Of a stretch of 64,000 bases of DNA, positions 10,911 through 22,973 are shown in pieces. The DNA is from Hanleya hanleyi (lineage: Eukaryota > Mollusca > Polyplacophora > Lepidopleurida > Hanleyidae), in the NCBI GenBank assembly GCA_036873755.1, contig JAVTVY010018706.1, positions 16,758 through 80,757 on the forward strand. The letters are read 5' to 3'. The position numbers were made by a program, and so were the translations under genes. Under the pieces are notes generated by a model, which saw only the letters and a list, made by a program, of their open reading frames with translations, had not been told where the DNA came from and searched no databases. The number at the start of each line of letters is the position of its first letter. Position 1 is the stretch's first letter.

Positions 10911-11720
10911 ATGACGACACTTGGAAAGATAGACGAGTACAAGGAGGGCCAAGATTGGCCAGTGTATGTAGAAAGGTTGAAACAATTCTTCATAGCTAAT
11001 GAAATTACAGGGCCTGGAAAACAAGCCAAGCGCAGAGCCATATTCTTGATTGTCATCGGAGGGAAGTCTTATGGTTTACTCAAAAGTTTGATCGCCCCAG
11101 AAAAACCTGAGAGTAAAACATTTGAAGAATTGTGTGATATTCTCAAGGAACATATTCATCCAAAGCCCTTGGTTATTGCGGAACGCTTTCGCTTTAATAA
11201 GAGAACACAACAAGAGGGTGAAACTGTTTCTCAGTTTGTGGCTGAGCTTCGTAGATTGGCTGATTCCTGCAACTTTGGGGAATTCTTGCAGGAAGCCCTC
11301 AGAGATCGTCTGGTATGTGGTTTGTTGCCCCCCCAGATACAACGTAAGCTGTTGGCCGAGGACTTGGGACTGAAAAAGGCCATAGACATAGCCACAGCAA
11401 TGGAAGCTGCTGACCAACAGGTGAAACAATTCAGTCCACAACCGATCAACAAAATTGAGGTCACTAGAAAGCCGTGTTTCCGGTGTGGAAAAAACAATCA
11501 TCTCCATGAAAAATGCTGGTTCAAAGAGAGATCGTGCAACATCTGTAAAGGTAAAGGCCACGCCCATGCCAAATGTCCAAAGTGGAAGCCCCATGAGCAA
11601 TCAACGAAAACCCGATCTTTTGCTCAAGTCAAGTGCGTCCATCAACAAGACCATGACGAGGATCAAGGGATTGACACCCTTAACTCTGACTTTGAGACAT
11701 TCAACCTGCACCGTACATAG
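10911..11720 (+). CDS. gag: Gag polyprotein of the Ty3/gypsy element
   Basis: This is an intact 269-residue frame starting at the first ATG after the primer site (ACCATGA context). The N-terminal two thirds is the capsid-like helical region, including PGKQAKRRAIFL and the segment around 'QEGETVSQFVAELRRLADSC'. Two CCHC zinc knuckles follow: C189-x2-C-x4-H-x4-C202 and C209-x2-C-x4-H-x4-C222, the nucleocapsid RNA-binding part. Gag packages element RNA and forms the particle in which reverse transcription occurs. The stop (TAG at 11718) lies just before the protease region, which is in the +1 frame, implying either frameshifting or separate translation in the active ancestor. Gag is the only undamaged gene of the element. 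Confidence 0.9.
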   Translation: MTTLGKIDEYKEGQDWPVYVERLKQFFIANEITGPGKQAKRRAIFLIVIGGKSYGLLKSLIAPEKPESKTFEELCDILKEHIHPKPLVIAERFRFNKRTQQEGETVSQFVAELRRLADSCNFGEFLQEALRDRLVCGLLPPQIQRKLLAEDLGLKKAIDIATAMEAADQQVKQFSPQPINKIEVTRKPCFRCGKNNHLHEKCWFKERSCNICKGKGHAHAKCPKWKPHEQSTKTRSFAQVKCVHQQDHDEDQGIDTLNSDFETFNLHRT

Positions 11721-14700
11721 TATGGATGATAACAACAGTAAACATCATGTCGTAGAAATGTCTGTTAGTGGAGCTCCACTGGAGATGGAAATTGACACTG
11801 GAGCTGCGTGTCAGTTCTACCTGTTAGCAAGTATAGAGAAAGTTTTCACACTGTGCCTCTAGAAAAAGCTAGCATTAGGCTGCAAACCTATACAGGGGAA
11901 AAATTTGCCCGTACTTGGCAAAATTTCTGTTGATGTTCAATATAACGGGTCAGTGCATGAAACCTCCCACTATATGTCATCGATTGCAATGATAATCCAG
12001 CATTGATAGGTAGGGACTAGTTGTCCATAATCACCCTTGATTGGTCTAAAATTTTCCATGTACAGGAAAAGGATGGGGCCCTCCCTGACATAGTTAGAGA
12101 ATTTCCAGGGGTCTTTAGTGAGGGGGTAGGCACCATAAAAGGGCATAAGCCACAATCAAGGTCCAAAAGGATTGTAATCCTATTTTTCGCAAAGCCCGGC
12201 CTGTGCCTTATGCACTCAAAGAGAAAGTGGAAACCGAGTTAGACAAACTTGAGAAAGAGGGAACTATTTCAAAGTATCCCACAGTGATTGGGCATCTCCC
12301 ATTGTAGTTGTGCCTAAAGCCGATGGCCAAATCCGTATATGCGGAGACTACAAATCCACAGTTAACAAATGCCCTGATGTAGAGCAATACCCCCTTCCAA
12401 CAGTCCAAGATTTATTCTCAACACTGGCTGAGGGTACGGTTTTTACAAAGTTAGATTTAACCAGCGCATACCAACAGTTAGAGTTGGATGAGCAGTCCAA
12501 GGTATATCTGACAATAAATACACACAATGGGCTCTACAGATACAATAAATTGAGTTTTGGGGTATCCTCAGCATCTGCCATTTTTCAGAATGTCATGGAT
12601 CAAGTACTGCAGGGCATTGACAACGTCCAGTGCTATCAGGATGATATTTTAGTGACAGGCAAGGATGTTCACGACCACAACAGAACTCTAGCACTTGTTC
12701 TGAAACGCCTAGAAGAACACAACATCAAGGTAAAACTGGTCAAATGTCATTTCTTGAAAGATAGGGTAGAATACCTAGGTCACATCATCAACCGCCATGG
12801 CATCAGCCCCACCCAAGAGAAAGTCCAAGCTGTAGTAAATGCCCCCAGTCCAAGTAATCAAGATGAGTTAAGAGCTTGGCTTGGTATGCTCAATTACTAC
12901 GGCAAGTTTTTGCCCAATTTATCCACCGTCTTACACCCCTGGAATGCATTACTACAAAAACACAGCAAGTGACAATGGTCACAGCAGTGTGAAACCTCAT
13001 TCCAACAGTGCAAGAAGTTACTTCTTTCAAGTCAGTTACTCGTGCACTATGACCCCACAAAACCTCTACGTCTGGCCTGTGATGCTTCACCTTACGGTGT
13101 CGGAGTCGTTATGTCCCATACAATGGACAATGGTGATGAAAGGCCTGTAGCTTTTGCTGCCCGCACCCTCACTACTAGTGAACACAACTACTCCCAGTTG
13201 GAGAGAGAGGCATTATCAATTGTGTACAGAGTGAAAAGGCTCCATCAATATCTGTATGGCAGATGGTTCACCCTAGTAACTGACCACCAGCCCTTGACCA
13301 CCATATTTGGGCTACACACTGCTGTGCCTACTCTAGCAGCTGCACGCTTGCAGCGATGGGCCCTTGTGCTTTCTGCATATCAGTATCACATTGAATTCCG
13401 GAAATCAGGTCTCCACTGTAACGCAGATGCGTTATCTAGGCTTCCTCAGAAAACACATTTTGCTCCCATAGAGGCAGAGATATTTCAATTCTCACTGGTA
13501 GACAGTCTTCCGGTCACCAGTCGACAGGACAGTACAGCCACTTCAAAAGACCCCATTCTTTCTAAGGTGGTAGATTTTGTGAAATTGGGATGGTCTGACA
13601 AAGTGTTAGATGAACGTCTTCAGCCCTATTTCACTCGTAAGTTGGAATTATCACTAGAACAAGGGTGCATTTTGTGGGGGCTTCGCGTCGTGATCCCGGA
13701 GAAACTGCAAACCCAAATACTTAGTATATTGCATGAGGGACAGCCTGGTGTTTGTCGTATGAAGGCTCTAGCACGTGGTTATGTTTGGTGGCCTGGTCTT
13801 GATGAGCGCATTGAAGTGAAAGTGGACAATTGTGTGTCATGTTCACTGGTAAGAAACGGCCCTCCCCCAGTACCTTTGAATCCTTGGCCTTGGCCCCAAC
13901 GGATTTGGCAGAGAGTCCATATTGATTTCGCTGAGAAAGATGGACAAAACTTCCTTATTTACACTGATGCACACTGCAAGTAGCCAGAGGTTTGTATAAT
14001 GGGATCCACCACCACAGAGAAAACCATAGCTGCCTTACGAAACTTGATTGCTAGATGGGGTCTTCCTGAAGTTGTCGTGTCGGACAATGGGCTTCAATTT
14101 ATTAGTGCCGAGTTTGAACAGTTCCTTCGATTAAACGGTATCGAACATGTTAGGGTCCCCCCTTATCATCCACAATCCAACGGTGCAGCTGAAAGGAATG
14201 TACAAACATTCAAAGATATGATGCTCAAGCAAGTTTTCGATCCCAACTTGCGAAAACTTGATGTTCAGCACAAACTGGCAAACTTCCTCTTGTCTTACCG
14301 CAATACCCCACACACCATTACTGGTGTCACTCCCGCCGAGTTGTTCTTGAAACGAGCTCCAAGAACACGGTTGAGTTTACTGAAACCCAATCTTGCTGAT
14401 CAGATTGAGAAGAAACAGATGCAACAAAAATTGCATCATGATGGGAAACAGGCACTGCGGAACTAGAAGTAGGTCAAAATGTGTTGGTTAAAAACTTCAG
14501 ATCTGGGTTAAGGAAGTGGTTACTTGGCAAAATTGTACAGAAACTTGGACCGGTGACCTATGCCGTAGAGGTTGAGGGCAATCTCAGACATGTACACATC
14601 GACCAAATCTTACTTAACAAAGCAAAGCTTGAAATTGAGACCCCAGCGCTAGAAACCCCAACCTCAGTCATAGTGCCATCCGGTTCAGGTTCCTCTAAAT

Positions 14701-14924
14701 ATCCAGGTGAATTTGAGGTGAATCCTTCAAAACAAGATGTTGTAAAGCCACAGGGTCATCTTGTGACTGAAGTCGACTCTGCCAATGATGCCTTGAGCAA
14801 TCCACCACAAACAGTGAGTGCGGCAGATGGATCTAGTCCTGTTACATGTATGTCTGGTCCTGAACTGAATCCTAGAAGGAATCAATCACGAAACCGACAA
14901 CCCCCAAACAGATTGGACTTGTAA
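11721..14924 (+). pseudogene. pol: Broken pol: protease, reverse transcriptase, RNase H, integrase
   Basis: The protease has the aspartic motif IDTGA at about 11793-11807; its frame stops at 11862. The protease-RT linker (11863-12309) has several frame changes. The RT (12310-12972) shows FTKLDL with the first catalytic Asp, then YQDD at 12634-12645. A TGA at 12970 precedes RNase H (13042 onward: CDAS, EREALS, TDHQPL). The integrase zinc region has HEGQPG where a second His is usual, then CVSC. The integrase core shows HIDF, VSDNG and AAERN for the D, D and E residues, but a TAG at 13981 lies between the first two. A frame change near 14450 separates the C-terminal part (14481-14924), which carries a GPY/F-type KLGPVTYAVEV motif. 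Both nonsense codons sit where Trp (TGG) is usual. The gene is non-functional. Confidence 0.93.
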
Positions 14925-15258
14925 CTATATTTGTGACATCATAATTGGTTCATCACAGTCTACAATCAGAATTATACTAAGTCAGGAGTTGTAACGTTGA
15001 GACTAATTGGATTGACTGTACATATGTTCTGAGTTCTAATTTGTTTTCACCTTTGTGCTAACATTTTATGATGAGAAGTAAATGTGAAGACATTACAGTA
15101 ACATTCCTCGAAAGTGCTATTGTTTCAAAGCGCAATTACAGACATTGTTGGTTAAATCCTAAATATTGTGAGGCATCATATATCAGCCAATAGTTTGAAA
15201 TGTGTTATTCTGAATCAGAATTGAGTGTATACCCATAATTCTACAAATTCTGGCATAT

Positions 15259-15269
15259 GGGGGAAGGAG
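15259..15269 (+). promoter_or_regulatory. Polypurine tract
   Basis: GGGGGAAGGAG lies immediately before the 3' LTR and is the expected primer for plus-strand synthesis. Confidence 0.85.
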
Positions 15270-15425
15270 TGTGGTATAGAGTTATCTCCTCTACATCATG
15301 AATTGGTGGAATGGAACTCTTCCCTATCGGAGGAATAAAGGAATGTCATTCTGGGAATACATGGCTGAATCGAGTTGTCTTCATGTGTTGTCATTCAAAC
15401 CTCGTTTGGTACTAAATATATTACA
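15270..15425 (+). repeat. 3' LTR of the Ty3/gypsy element
   Basis: It is 156 bp, starts TGTGG and ends TACA, and is followed by the GTTGG target duplication. It differs from the 5' LTR at about eight sites, mostly transitions. Confidence 0.93.
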
Positions 15426-15430
15426 GTTGG

Positions 15431-16495
15431 ATGGTGTAGAGGGGAATTTACATTTGGGAACTAGGGGCATGGAGGATCCCCCGAAAGTGTGGTAGGCGGG
15501 GAAGCATGATACCCCCAGGCCTGTTAGAATTACATGTAATATACAAAATTGTGCATGACGCTGAAATTGATGACACCGTCCAACTCACGATAATTTCGGA
15601 AAAAGGAAAGATTACTAGTTCGTCACACAGATAGGAGGGGCACATCTCCAAAGTATGTCCAGCAAGCATGGAAATAACCCACTGAACCATGTCCCCTCTT
15701 AGAAGAATTGGCGGCCAACATAGCCAGTTATATATGGCGTTAACTGACGATGTTGATTCGACGATGTTCAACCGACTAAACGGAAACATGTGATTTCATA
15801 ATTCAATTCAATACAATTCAATTTATTGCACATTACATCCTTGAAGGACAGTGTACAACAGAAATCATGTGTATATTCAGATTTGTTTCAATGAGTTAAT
15901 ATAATACACAAAAATGGACAATATACTGGTGACCACTAGTAGAATGAATGAACTCTTAAGCACAGAAAATTAAAAACGCCTTTGTGTAAATACTTGATGG
16001 AAGAAACGGACGTAAAAATTTGGTGGATGAGCGCCTTGCCATCCTTGGTGCCCATAAGCGATAGATCATTTCTCAGAATGGTCACTCTGACTGTAGCAGT
16101 CAGTTTAGAGTGAACATACAGCCTTAATAGTTTTCGTTTAGTTGTACTTACCACATATAACCTGTGGCAGTAGAATGACCACCAGCAGATAATAAAAACT
16201 CCTCAGAATCGCCATATAACTGAAACGGTAATAATGAAAAGTTAGCGATAACATACAGTGGTGGTGGTGGTGGGAAGGAGGGGGGAGGGGGGGGGGGGTG
16301 GATTTGAGGGAGCATAGAACAACGTAATCTGACTTGAACACGTATGAGTGATTCTATCATGACTATATATATTAGAAGGCAAATATTTTCAAGATGAATT
16401 GCCTTTTCTTGCGCGTTTTTGGTTGTTGTAGTTGTTTATCAACTATGTATACGAATTATAGTTTCTAAAATGATGACACTTTATCAGCATAGTTG
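15431..16495. other. Gene-less stretch with AT-rich and G-rich simple sequence
   Basis: AATTCAATTCAATACAATTC followed by AATTTATT lies at 15801-15830, a motif that often ends dispersed elements. A GTGGTGGTGGTGGTG run continues into GGAGGGGGGAGG and a long G run (16258-16302), able to form G-quadruplexes. No supported gene is present. Confidence 0.5.
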
Positions 16496-16961
16496 TGTCA
16501 ACTACGTTACGGACAGTTAACAGACCAGCTGGTACAGTTGCCAACAGAGAAAATGTTCAATATTCGAGATAGCATGTCATATTTCTGTCCTATTTTTGCA
16601 TATATGAAGAAAGACGAGTTTATTGTCACTCTTATGGTACAAAACAGATATACCATCTAAATATTGTAGGCAAATCCAATGTCTGATCTACACCAGTACG
16701 ACGATAAATCAAGCTAATGGGTTTATTTAATCAACAAGCTGTTTGACTGTTCTGCCGAATCATCTCTCTCTTAGAGTTCTCATTGAAAATTGAAGTCTGA
16801 GAATTCGAAAAACTTAGTAAAGTAGCTGAAAAAAGGTATCGGTGTTGAAAAAACGTAACGTAGTTGGCGTCAATAGTGTCAATTGTTACCAAAATATCAA
16901 CTACGTTACCAAATAGTAAAGTAGTTGAATAGTAATGTAGTTGACGGTTACGTAGTTGACA
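16496..16961. mobile_element. Small inverted-repeat element with TGTCAACTACGTTAC ends
   Basis: The left end TGTCAACTACGTTAC is matched by an inverted right end (…GGTTACGTAGTTGACA). The right third repeats GTAGTTGA and CAACTACGTTACC words. No clear target duplication is seen, so the boundaries are less certain than for other elements. Confidence 0.5.
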
Positions 16962-17104
16962 TATTTGTCATTTCAATTGTTAGAGGGCAATATTGTCCCG
17001 TTGTAGGCAGGTTTTTCATGCTGACATCACCCGAGATGAATACTGTCGTTTACCGCCAGGCAACTAAGGGATATATTCAGCGTAGTCCGCTGATTTATGG
17101 CCGA

Positions 17105-17252
17105 AACACGGTAACGGCGTAACACGGTAAGACGACAGCACGGTAACACGGTAGCACGGTAACACGGTAGCACAGTAACATGATAACACACGGTAACACA
17201 CGATAACACGGTAGCACGGTAACACGGTAGCACGGTAACACGGTAGCGGTTG
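17105..17252 (+). repeat. Minisatellite of CACGGTAACACGGTAG
   Basis: About eight imperfect copies of a 15-16 base unit occur; the cleanest are at 17140-17170 and 17205-17245. Confidence 0.85.
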
Positions 17253-17765
17253 ACATTCTGTAAAGGTACGGGTCTTTGAAGATGAACATTATTGGATATT
17301 TTTCCTCGTTTAAAATTCGGCTTGGGCTACTTCCTTCCCAGTGGTAGTTCCTTTGTTTGTGTTTCCAGAGGTATAATACATGTGTTTCAATTCACAACAC
17401 TTGTCTACTTACATCCAGGGATATGCAATAGTAAAGGTGTTGGAATTCACCCGACGGACAGAGGAAAATACTTTCCAACAGTCAAGACCATGATAAACTG
17501 ACTTATTTATTTATGGTTTAGGCTCTGACACATTTCATATCAAATACCCCAAATTAACAGTAATCCGTAGGTAGGAAGCCTACCTGACCTAGGGGCAGGC
17601 AAATAAACCATCTATGAAGTCAGGGATTTCGAGAAAAATTAGGTAGCGCAAGAATCCATGAGTACGTTGGCGTAAGATTAACCCATAAAACCGTGTTGTA
17701 ACAATATCAACACGAATAAACGGGCCAAGCTCATCGACATTGACTTACAGCAGTTCGTTATTGTC

Positions 17766-18440
17766 CCCCGCCGCAACGCGGCCGGGGGATTTTAAAATGG
17801 TTCTTGCTTCTATGTGTCCGTGCATGTCCGTGCATGTCCGTGGATGTCTGTGCATCTGTTCAAATAATTACTTCCTAACGCTTTGTTGGATTATTCCGAA
17901 ATTCGGCATACGCATTCCTTGCGACAAGACGCCAGTCGGTATCGCATTTCAGCAACATCTGCCTGAAGGTGGCGCCACTGGGTCAAAATGGATCTTGATT
18001 CTTTGTGTCCGTGGATGTCAGTTACAAGCGATAACTTCCAAACGCTTTCTTGGATTCTTTCGAAATTCGGCATACGCATTTCTTGTGAGAAGACGCGGTT
18101 GCGTACTGGATTTCAGTAACATTTGTCTGAAGGTGGCGCCTCTGAGTTTCGCTTCTTCGTGTCCGTTCCAGTTAAAATGGGTCTTGCTCTCTTAGTGTCT
18201 GTGGATGTCTGTTTAAATTCTTCACAGGCGATAACTTCCAAAAGCTTTGTCGGATTCCTTCGAAATTTAGCATATACACTCCTTGTGACCAGACATGGGT
18301 GGGTATTGCGTTTCAGCAAGATCCACCTGAAGGTGGCGCCACTGGGTCTTGTTCCAATCTTCTGTGCATGTCCGTGGGTTTCATTCAAATTCTTCACAAG
18401 CGATAACTTCGAAATGCTTTGTCTAATAATTAGGCATCCC
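17766..18440 (+). repeat. Degenerate tandem array, about 180-base unit, GGTGGCGCC core
   Basis: It starts with a hairpin CCCCCGCCGC-AA-CGCGGCCGGGGG (17766-17791). Units then contain GTCCGTGGATGTC, GATAACTTCCAAACGCTTT, GAAATTCGGCATA and GAAGGTGGCGCCACTGGGTC at about 171-190 base spacing (core words near 17967, 18131 and 18331). Confidence 0.75.
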
Positions 18441-18479
18441 TAAATGCGCTTGTCATTTTATCTTTTTTCTTCCGCTTCT

Positions 18480-18800
18480 CGCTGTTAGTTTTGAATTGCA
18501 TGTCGCTTTAAATGAAGGACACCATTTTCTTAAATTTGCTGTCCAGTCCTTCTATTCCACATCATATGATTTACACTAAAGCTTTTGCAGGAACCATATA
18601 TTATTTCAGAAGTATAATATGAAATAACTGGCGGGAAAATCCCCGCAGTACCGAACCCCTGGTTTTTGAATTTCGTGTCATCTAAATGAAGGACAACATT
18701 TCCTTCACTTTTGCTATCAAATAATTGTATCTGACATCATATGATTTACCCTAAAGCTTCTGCTGGAACCATTTGTCTCCACACGTGTAACTTACTATAT
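18480..18800 (+). repeat. Dispersed repeat with AATGAAGGACA, two tandem copies
   Basis: TAAATGAAGGACACCATTTT, CACATCATATGATTTA and AAAGCTT(T/C)TGC(A/T)GGAACCAT occur twice (18510 and 18690). A diverged third copy sits at 58935-59115 with the same GGCGGG…CCCGCAGTACCGA lead-in. Confidence 0.65.
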
Positions 18801-18984
18801 TAATAACAACTGATTTCCTAAAGTTTGGGTGCACACTGTGCATATGATCAATTTCCTGAATTGAATTGAATTCCACGTTGTGGTTTTTCTGGCTGACAGA
18901 TGACGGAATGCAGTTGTCAGTGTGGTTGTTTCATGTACAGGGAGCTTTCTATGGCTTTCATGTCAGCACACCTACCACTACCCT

Positions 18985-19085
18985 CAAAAAGAGCATGTCC
19001 CCATCCCCAGGGCGCCGAGCCGCACCCTCTATCTCCCAAACTTGCCCTCGTCCGACTCTCATATATTGTGTTTGAGCATATATAT
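18985..19085 (+). repeat. Dispersed repeat GAGCATGTCCCCA…CACCCTCTATCTCC
   Basis: This matches 58715-58830 over GAGCATGTCCCCA, GGGCGCCGA, CACCCTCTATCTCC and the AT-rich tail, in the same orientation and again near a copy of the AATGAAGGACA repeat, so the two modules travel together. Confidence 0.6.
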
Positions 19086-19229
19086 CTCCAATATATCTTG
19101 GCAGAAGCTGAAATTTGTGTGTTGTCTGCAATATTGGGATAATTGCAACCCCAGAAGGTTTCAATTTATCAGGCACAGACCCATGTTTTTGTATTTGGTA
19201 AATGTCCCTTGTCTATAGATCCTGCTTGG

Positions 19230-21200
19230 AATTGTTTTTCGTGCCAATCCGTTTCTGGGTGGCGCCACCCCGCATCTCCAGACAATAACTTTTGAGAACC
19301 TTAAGGATTCTTTCCAAATTTGGTGTGGTGGTACCTTGCCTAAGATCTGGCTTGAGAATGTTTTTAATTTTGATAGGGGGTGCCACCTGAAAGCTAAGTG
19401 TTTCCAGACAATAACTTTTGAAAACCTGAACCGATTCATTCCAAATTTGGTGTGTAGGTACCTCGCCTCGTTTGGCATTGCTTTTCATGCCGATCCACAT
19501 ATAGGTGGTGCCATCTGAGGGCAAATTTAAAATTATGTTTCTGGACAATAACTTTTTAATACTTGAATGAATTCTTTTCAAGTTTGGTATACATGTACCA
19601 TACCTGAAGGTTTCACTTGGTATTGTTTTTCTTGTCGATCTGCTCATAGGTGGCGCCACCTGTAGGCCAAGTTAACATTTTCTATTTCCAATGTCAAGGG
19701 ATCTTGCCTCAAGATCTCGGTTGGGATTACTTTTATGCCTATCTGCCTACACATGGCGCTACCTGAGGGCCAAGTTAAAATTGCATTTCCGGACAGTAAC
19801 TGTTGGACTTTAATGGATTCTTTTAAATTTGGTATGTGGGTACCTACCCTCAAGGCATCTTATGGGGCCATGTTCATGATGTTTTTCCTAAGTTTTACGT
19901 TTTTACCTTCTTCACAAATAATGAATGTTTCCTTTACTAAAGATGCAAAAGGCATGCCTCCAATCGTATTCGATCGACTGTATCAAGTTTCTTCAATATT
20001 TGGCATATGCATTCCTTGTGACATGATGTTGATTGGTATTGCGTTTCAGAAAGGTCTGCCTGTAGGTGGCGCCACTAGGGTTCTTTCCGTTCTTTTGTGC
20101 TGCAAGCAATAACTTTGAAACGCTTTGAAATGTTGCTCGAAATTTGGTTTCCGGGCAATAACTTGAGAACTGCTCATCAAATGCTTCCCAAATTAGGCAT
20201 ACATATACATTGTACCTTGCCATGAGATGTTGGTTGGGATTGCGTTATCCACTTCTGCTCAGAAAGTGACGCCACCTGATGACAAAATCTGAAACTTGAG
20301 AACTGCATGCTCATCGGATTTTTCTCAAATTTAGCATGCATGTACCATGCCAGGAGATGTTGCATGGGATTGCCTTTCACTCACTTGCACTTACAGGTGG
20401 CGCCACCTGGTGGCAAAATCCCAAATTTGTTTCCGGGTAATACCATGACCTAAGATGTCGCTCGAGATTGCATTTCGCCCACTTCCGCCTATAGGTGGCG
20501 CCACCAGGTGTTAAAATCAAAATTTGTTTTCAGCCATTAACTTGAGAACTGCTCATCGGAATCTCCTCAAATTTAGCATACATGTATCATGCCAGGAGAT
20601 GTTGCGTGGGATTGCCTTTTGCTCACTTTTACTTACAGGTGGTGCCACCTGGTGGCGAAATACCAGATTTGGTTCTGGGTAATAACTTGAGAACCCCTCG
20701 TTACGTTCTTCTTAAATCTGGTATGAATATATCATGACATATGATGTCGCTTGGGATTGCGTTTCGCCCACTTGTGCTTACAGGTAGCACCACTTCGTGT
20801 CAAATCTAAATTTGATTTCGCTCATCAGATTTTTCTCCAATTTGGTATGCAGATACCATGCCATGATATGTCCCTTGGGATTGTATTTCACCTGCTTCTG
20901 CATATTGGTGGCGACACCTGGTGGAAAGATCTGAAATTTGTTTCTGGCAATAAGTTGACAACTGCTCACCGGATTCTTCTCAAATTTGGTATTCATATGC
21001 CATAATATGTCACCTGGGATTGTGTTTCGCAGAATTTCAGATTCTTCCCAAAGTTCGTATGCTGATAAACCATGTCATGAGATGATCCTTGGGATTGCAT
21101 TTCGCCCACTTGCACCTACAGGTGGCGACACCTGGTGGCAAATTTGAAATTTGGTTTCCAGACAATAGGTTGAGGATGCATTCAGCTTGAGATGTCACTT
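19230..21200 (+). repeat. Degenerate tandem array, about 120-160 base unit, AGGTGGCGCCACCTG core
   Basis: At least thirteen units carry the palindrome GGTGGCGCCACC (best at 19650, 20395, 20493), followed by AAATTTG.TTCC, GGCAATAACTTGAGAACTGC and TTCTCAAATTTGGCAT. Related to the array at 17766 but with a different consensus. The short open frames in both orientations come from the repeat. It ends near 21200; AGACCCTTCCGCATCCAACG at 21320 may belong to the same element. Confidence 0.78.
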
Positions 21201-21209
21201 GGGGCCACT

Positions 21210-22080
21210 TCTCGGTTACATAATTTCCATGCTTCACTGCATGGGAACTATATTACAGAAGCAAAAAAAAGTTCAGTCAACCGCTCTGAGTTGATTTTAA
21301 AACTTGGGAAGGCAGAAAGACCCTTCCGCATCCAACGCCTATGAAGTAGCAGTTGCCTCCCTCAAGTATATCCCCCGAGACCAACAATGCTAAAAAATAT
21401 TGCTGCCATTTCGGCGGGGGGATTAGCATCCTCTGGCTGCTTGTTTTGGAGCAAAGGTTATTGCTAGAAGACCAAAAAATCCAATTGAGCATGAATGATA
21501 AATTATAACACGGGACAGCCGTCTATATTGTACCAATATCAAGTGGCTCTTTGCAGTTTACCCTCAAGCAAATGATGTTCCAACGTGATCGTGCGTGAAG
21601 TCCCCACACTTTTTTATGTTTCAAAATTACTTCCGTAATTTCACTGCATTTAATAGTCAATGTTTTTCCACAAAGTCATTTTTTTAATTTAATTCAGGGG
21701 TGGTGTTTTGTATCATTCATGAAATTATGACAATCTGATAATTTGGGACGTTTTTTTTTAAAATTTCAAATTGCAGGAAAATTGAGGAACCGTGATATAT
21801 CCTGATCCATCTTAAACGTATGATGCAGTGGCAATTATTTAAAAGTTGTATTAGAGGAAAGAGTCTCTTACTATTTTGTCATATATCAAAATGTTCCTTG
21901 TCTCATGGAGAATCCCACTATAAGTTTGAAGAGCAAATACAGCTGTATAAATTAAAATCTCCAAAATAATTGTTCTTAAGACTGCCAGCAGAAAAAACCC
22001 ACTCAAGGCTGAAAAGCACTCAAAAATTGAGAATTTTATAAGTGCACGTAGTGCACGCGATGAGATTATAATTTTATGAG
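21210..22080. other. Gene-less stretch
   Basis: AT-rich with no frame of interest. A GGCGGGGGGATTAG at 21411-21424 resembles the hairpin start at 17766 and may mark the far edge of the array element. Confidence 0.4.
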
Positions 22081-22084
22081 TAAA

Positions 22085-22195
22085 CTGAATTAAGGTTTAA
22101 CAATGCAGTCTCCCTTCGATCGTACAAAAATCAAGCCATTCAAAATCTCGCGAGATTCGACGAGAATTCGCCCTTCTCCATTTTAGAAGAGCGAA
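22085..22195 (-). repeat. Dispersed repeat with AATCTCGCGAGATTC, copy 1
   Basis: AATGCAGTCTCCCTTCGATC, TTCAAAATCTCGCGAGATTC and CGAATTCTCGTCG-type sequence plus CTCCATTTT recur inverted at 30533-30645. The core TCTCGCGAGA is a perfect 10-bp palindrome. Confidence 0.72.
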
Positions 22196-22719
22196 AACTG
22201 TCGGACACATGCTGAATCCTGATTAATTAACTTTGCAGAACTCTTTCACACTTACAGAAAATATCCAATATCAAATATGTTATCACTTTGATAAATGTAA
22301 TAAGAATAAAATTATGAGTACTATGGCATATAATCCTACAAACTATATATATATATTAAGTTGTCCTACATGACAGACTTTTTACCATACTTACTAACAA
22401 TTCAATGTTTCTGTGTGAAAGTATCACACTGCTCTACAGTGTGTCAAGCCCTTGTGAGCTATCGCTAATTGAATTGAATTGAGTCAAATATAGCCAATTT
22501 ACAAATTTATAATGAGAGTTACAAACTCTGGTATTTTAACTGCAGTGAATAACAATTTCCTTAAATTCAAAATACCAGCAGCTAGCCTACATATCTACTG
22601 CTTTGATAAGTAGAAGCAGTAACCCAGTGTACAACCTGGAGAAATAATACACGATCAAACATATGTTGTTTCAGCCATAAAACGACAATAGTGAAGGCCC
22701 AATTCAGCCTATTTTTTAC

Positions 22720-22742
22720 CTCCGTCGATCAGACGGAGGTCT
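22720..22742. repeat. Short hairpin ACCTCCGTC…GACGGAGGT
   Basis: A 9-bp perfect stem is separated by GATCA. A single arm (CGACGGAGGTC) also appears at 27436. Confidence 0.5.
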
Positions 22743-22973
22743 AGGAGAGTAACGTGAAATCTCCCTCCAAATAATTGTCATATGGGGAACCCACGACTCA
22801 AGGGATTTCCAATAGGGATTGCTATGGTTCCCGACGAAATTTTGAAGCCAACTTGTTGAACACTATTGAAATAATGGGGTTCCCCATTGCAATGCATTTC
22901 AATGGGCCTTGCTTCTGCAGTCGGGTTCCACCTCCCATCACGCGTAATGGCCACTTTCACCGGGAGATTTAAC

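Larger units (their letters stand above)
10595..15425 (+). mobile_element. Ty3/gypsy LTR retrotransposon, full length, decayed
   Basis: Two 156-bp LTRs start TGTGG and end TACA. They bracket a primer binding site, gag, pol with protease, reverse transcriptase, RNase H and integrase in that order, and a polypurine tract. A perfect 5-bp target duplication GTTGG flanks the element (10590-10594 and 15426-15430). Domain order PR-RT-RH-IN places it in Ty3/gypsy (Metaviridae). The tRNA-Ser primer and two-knuckle Gag suggest a Mag-like lineage, an inference only. The LTRs differ at about eight positions and pol has stops and frameshifts, so the copy is old and cannot move by itself. There is no envelope gene. 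Confidence 0.95.

Noticed and set aside
11076..11600. 174-codon minus-strand frame
   Set aside because: It lies antisense to gag, which has clear zinc knuckles; it is a shadow.
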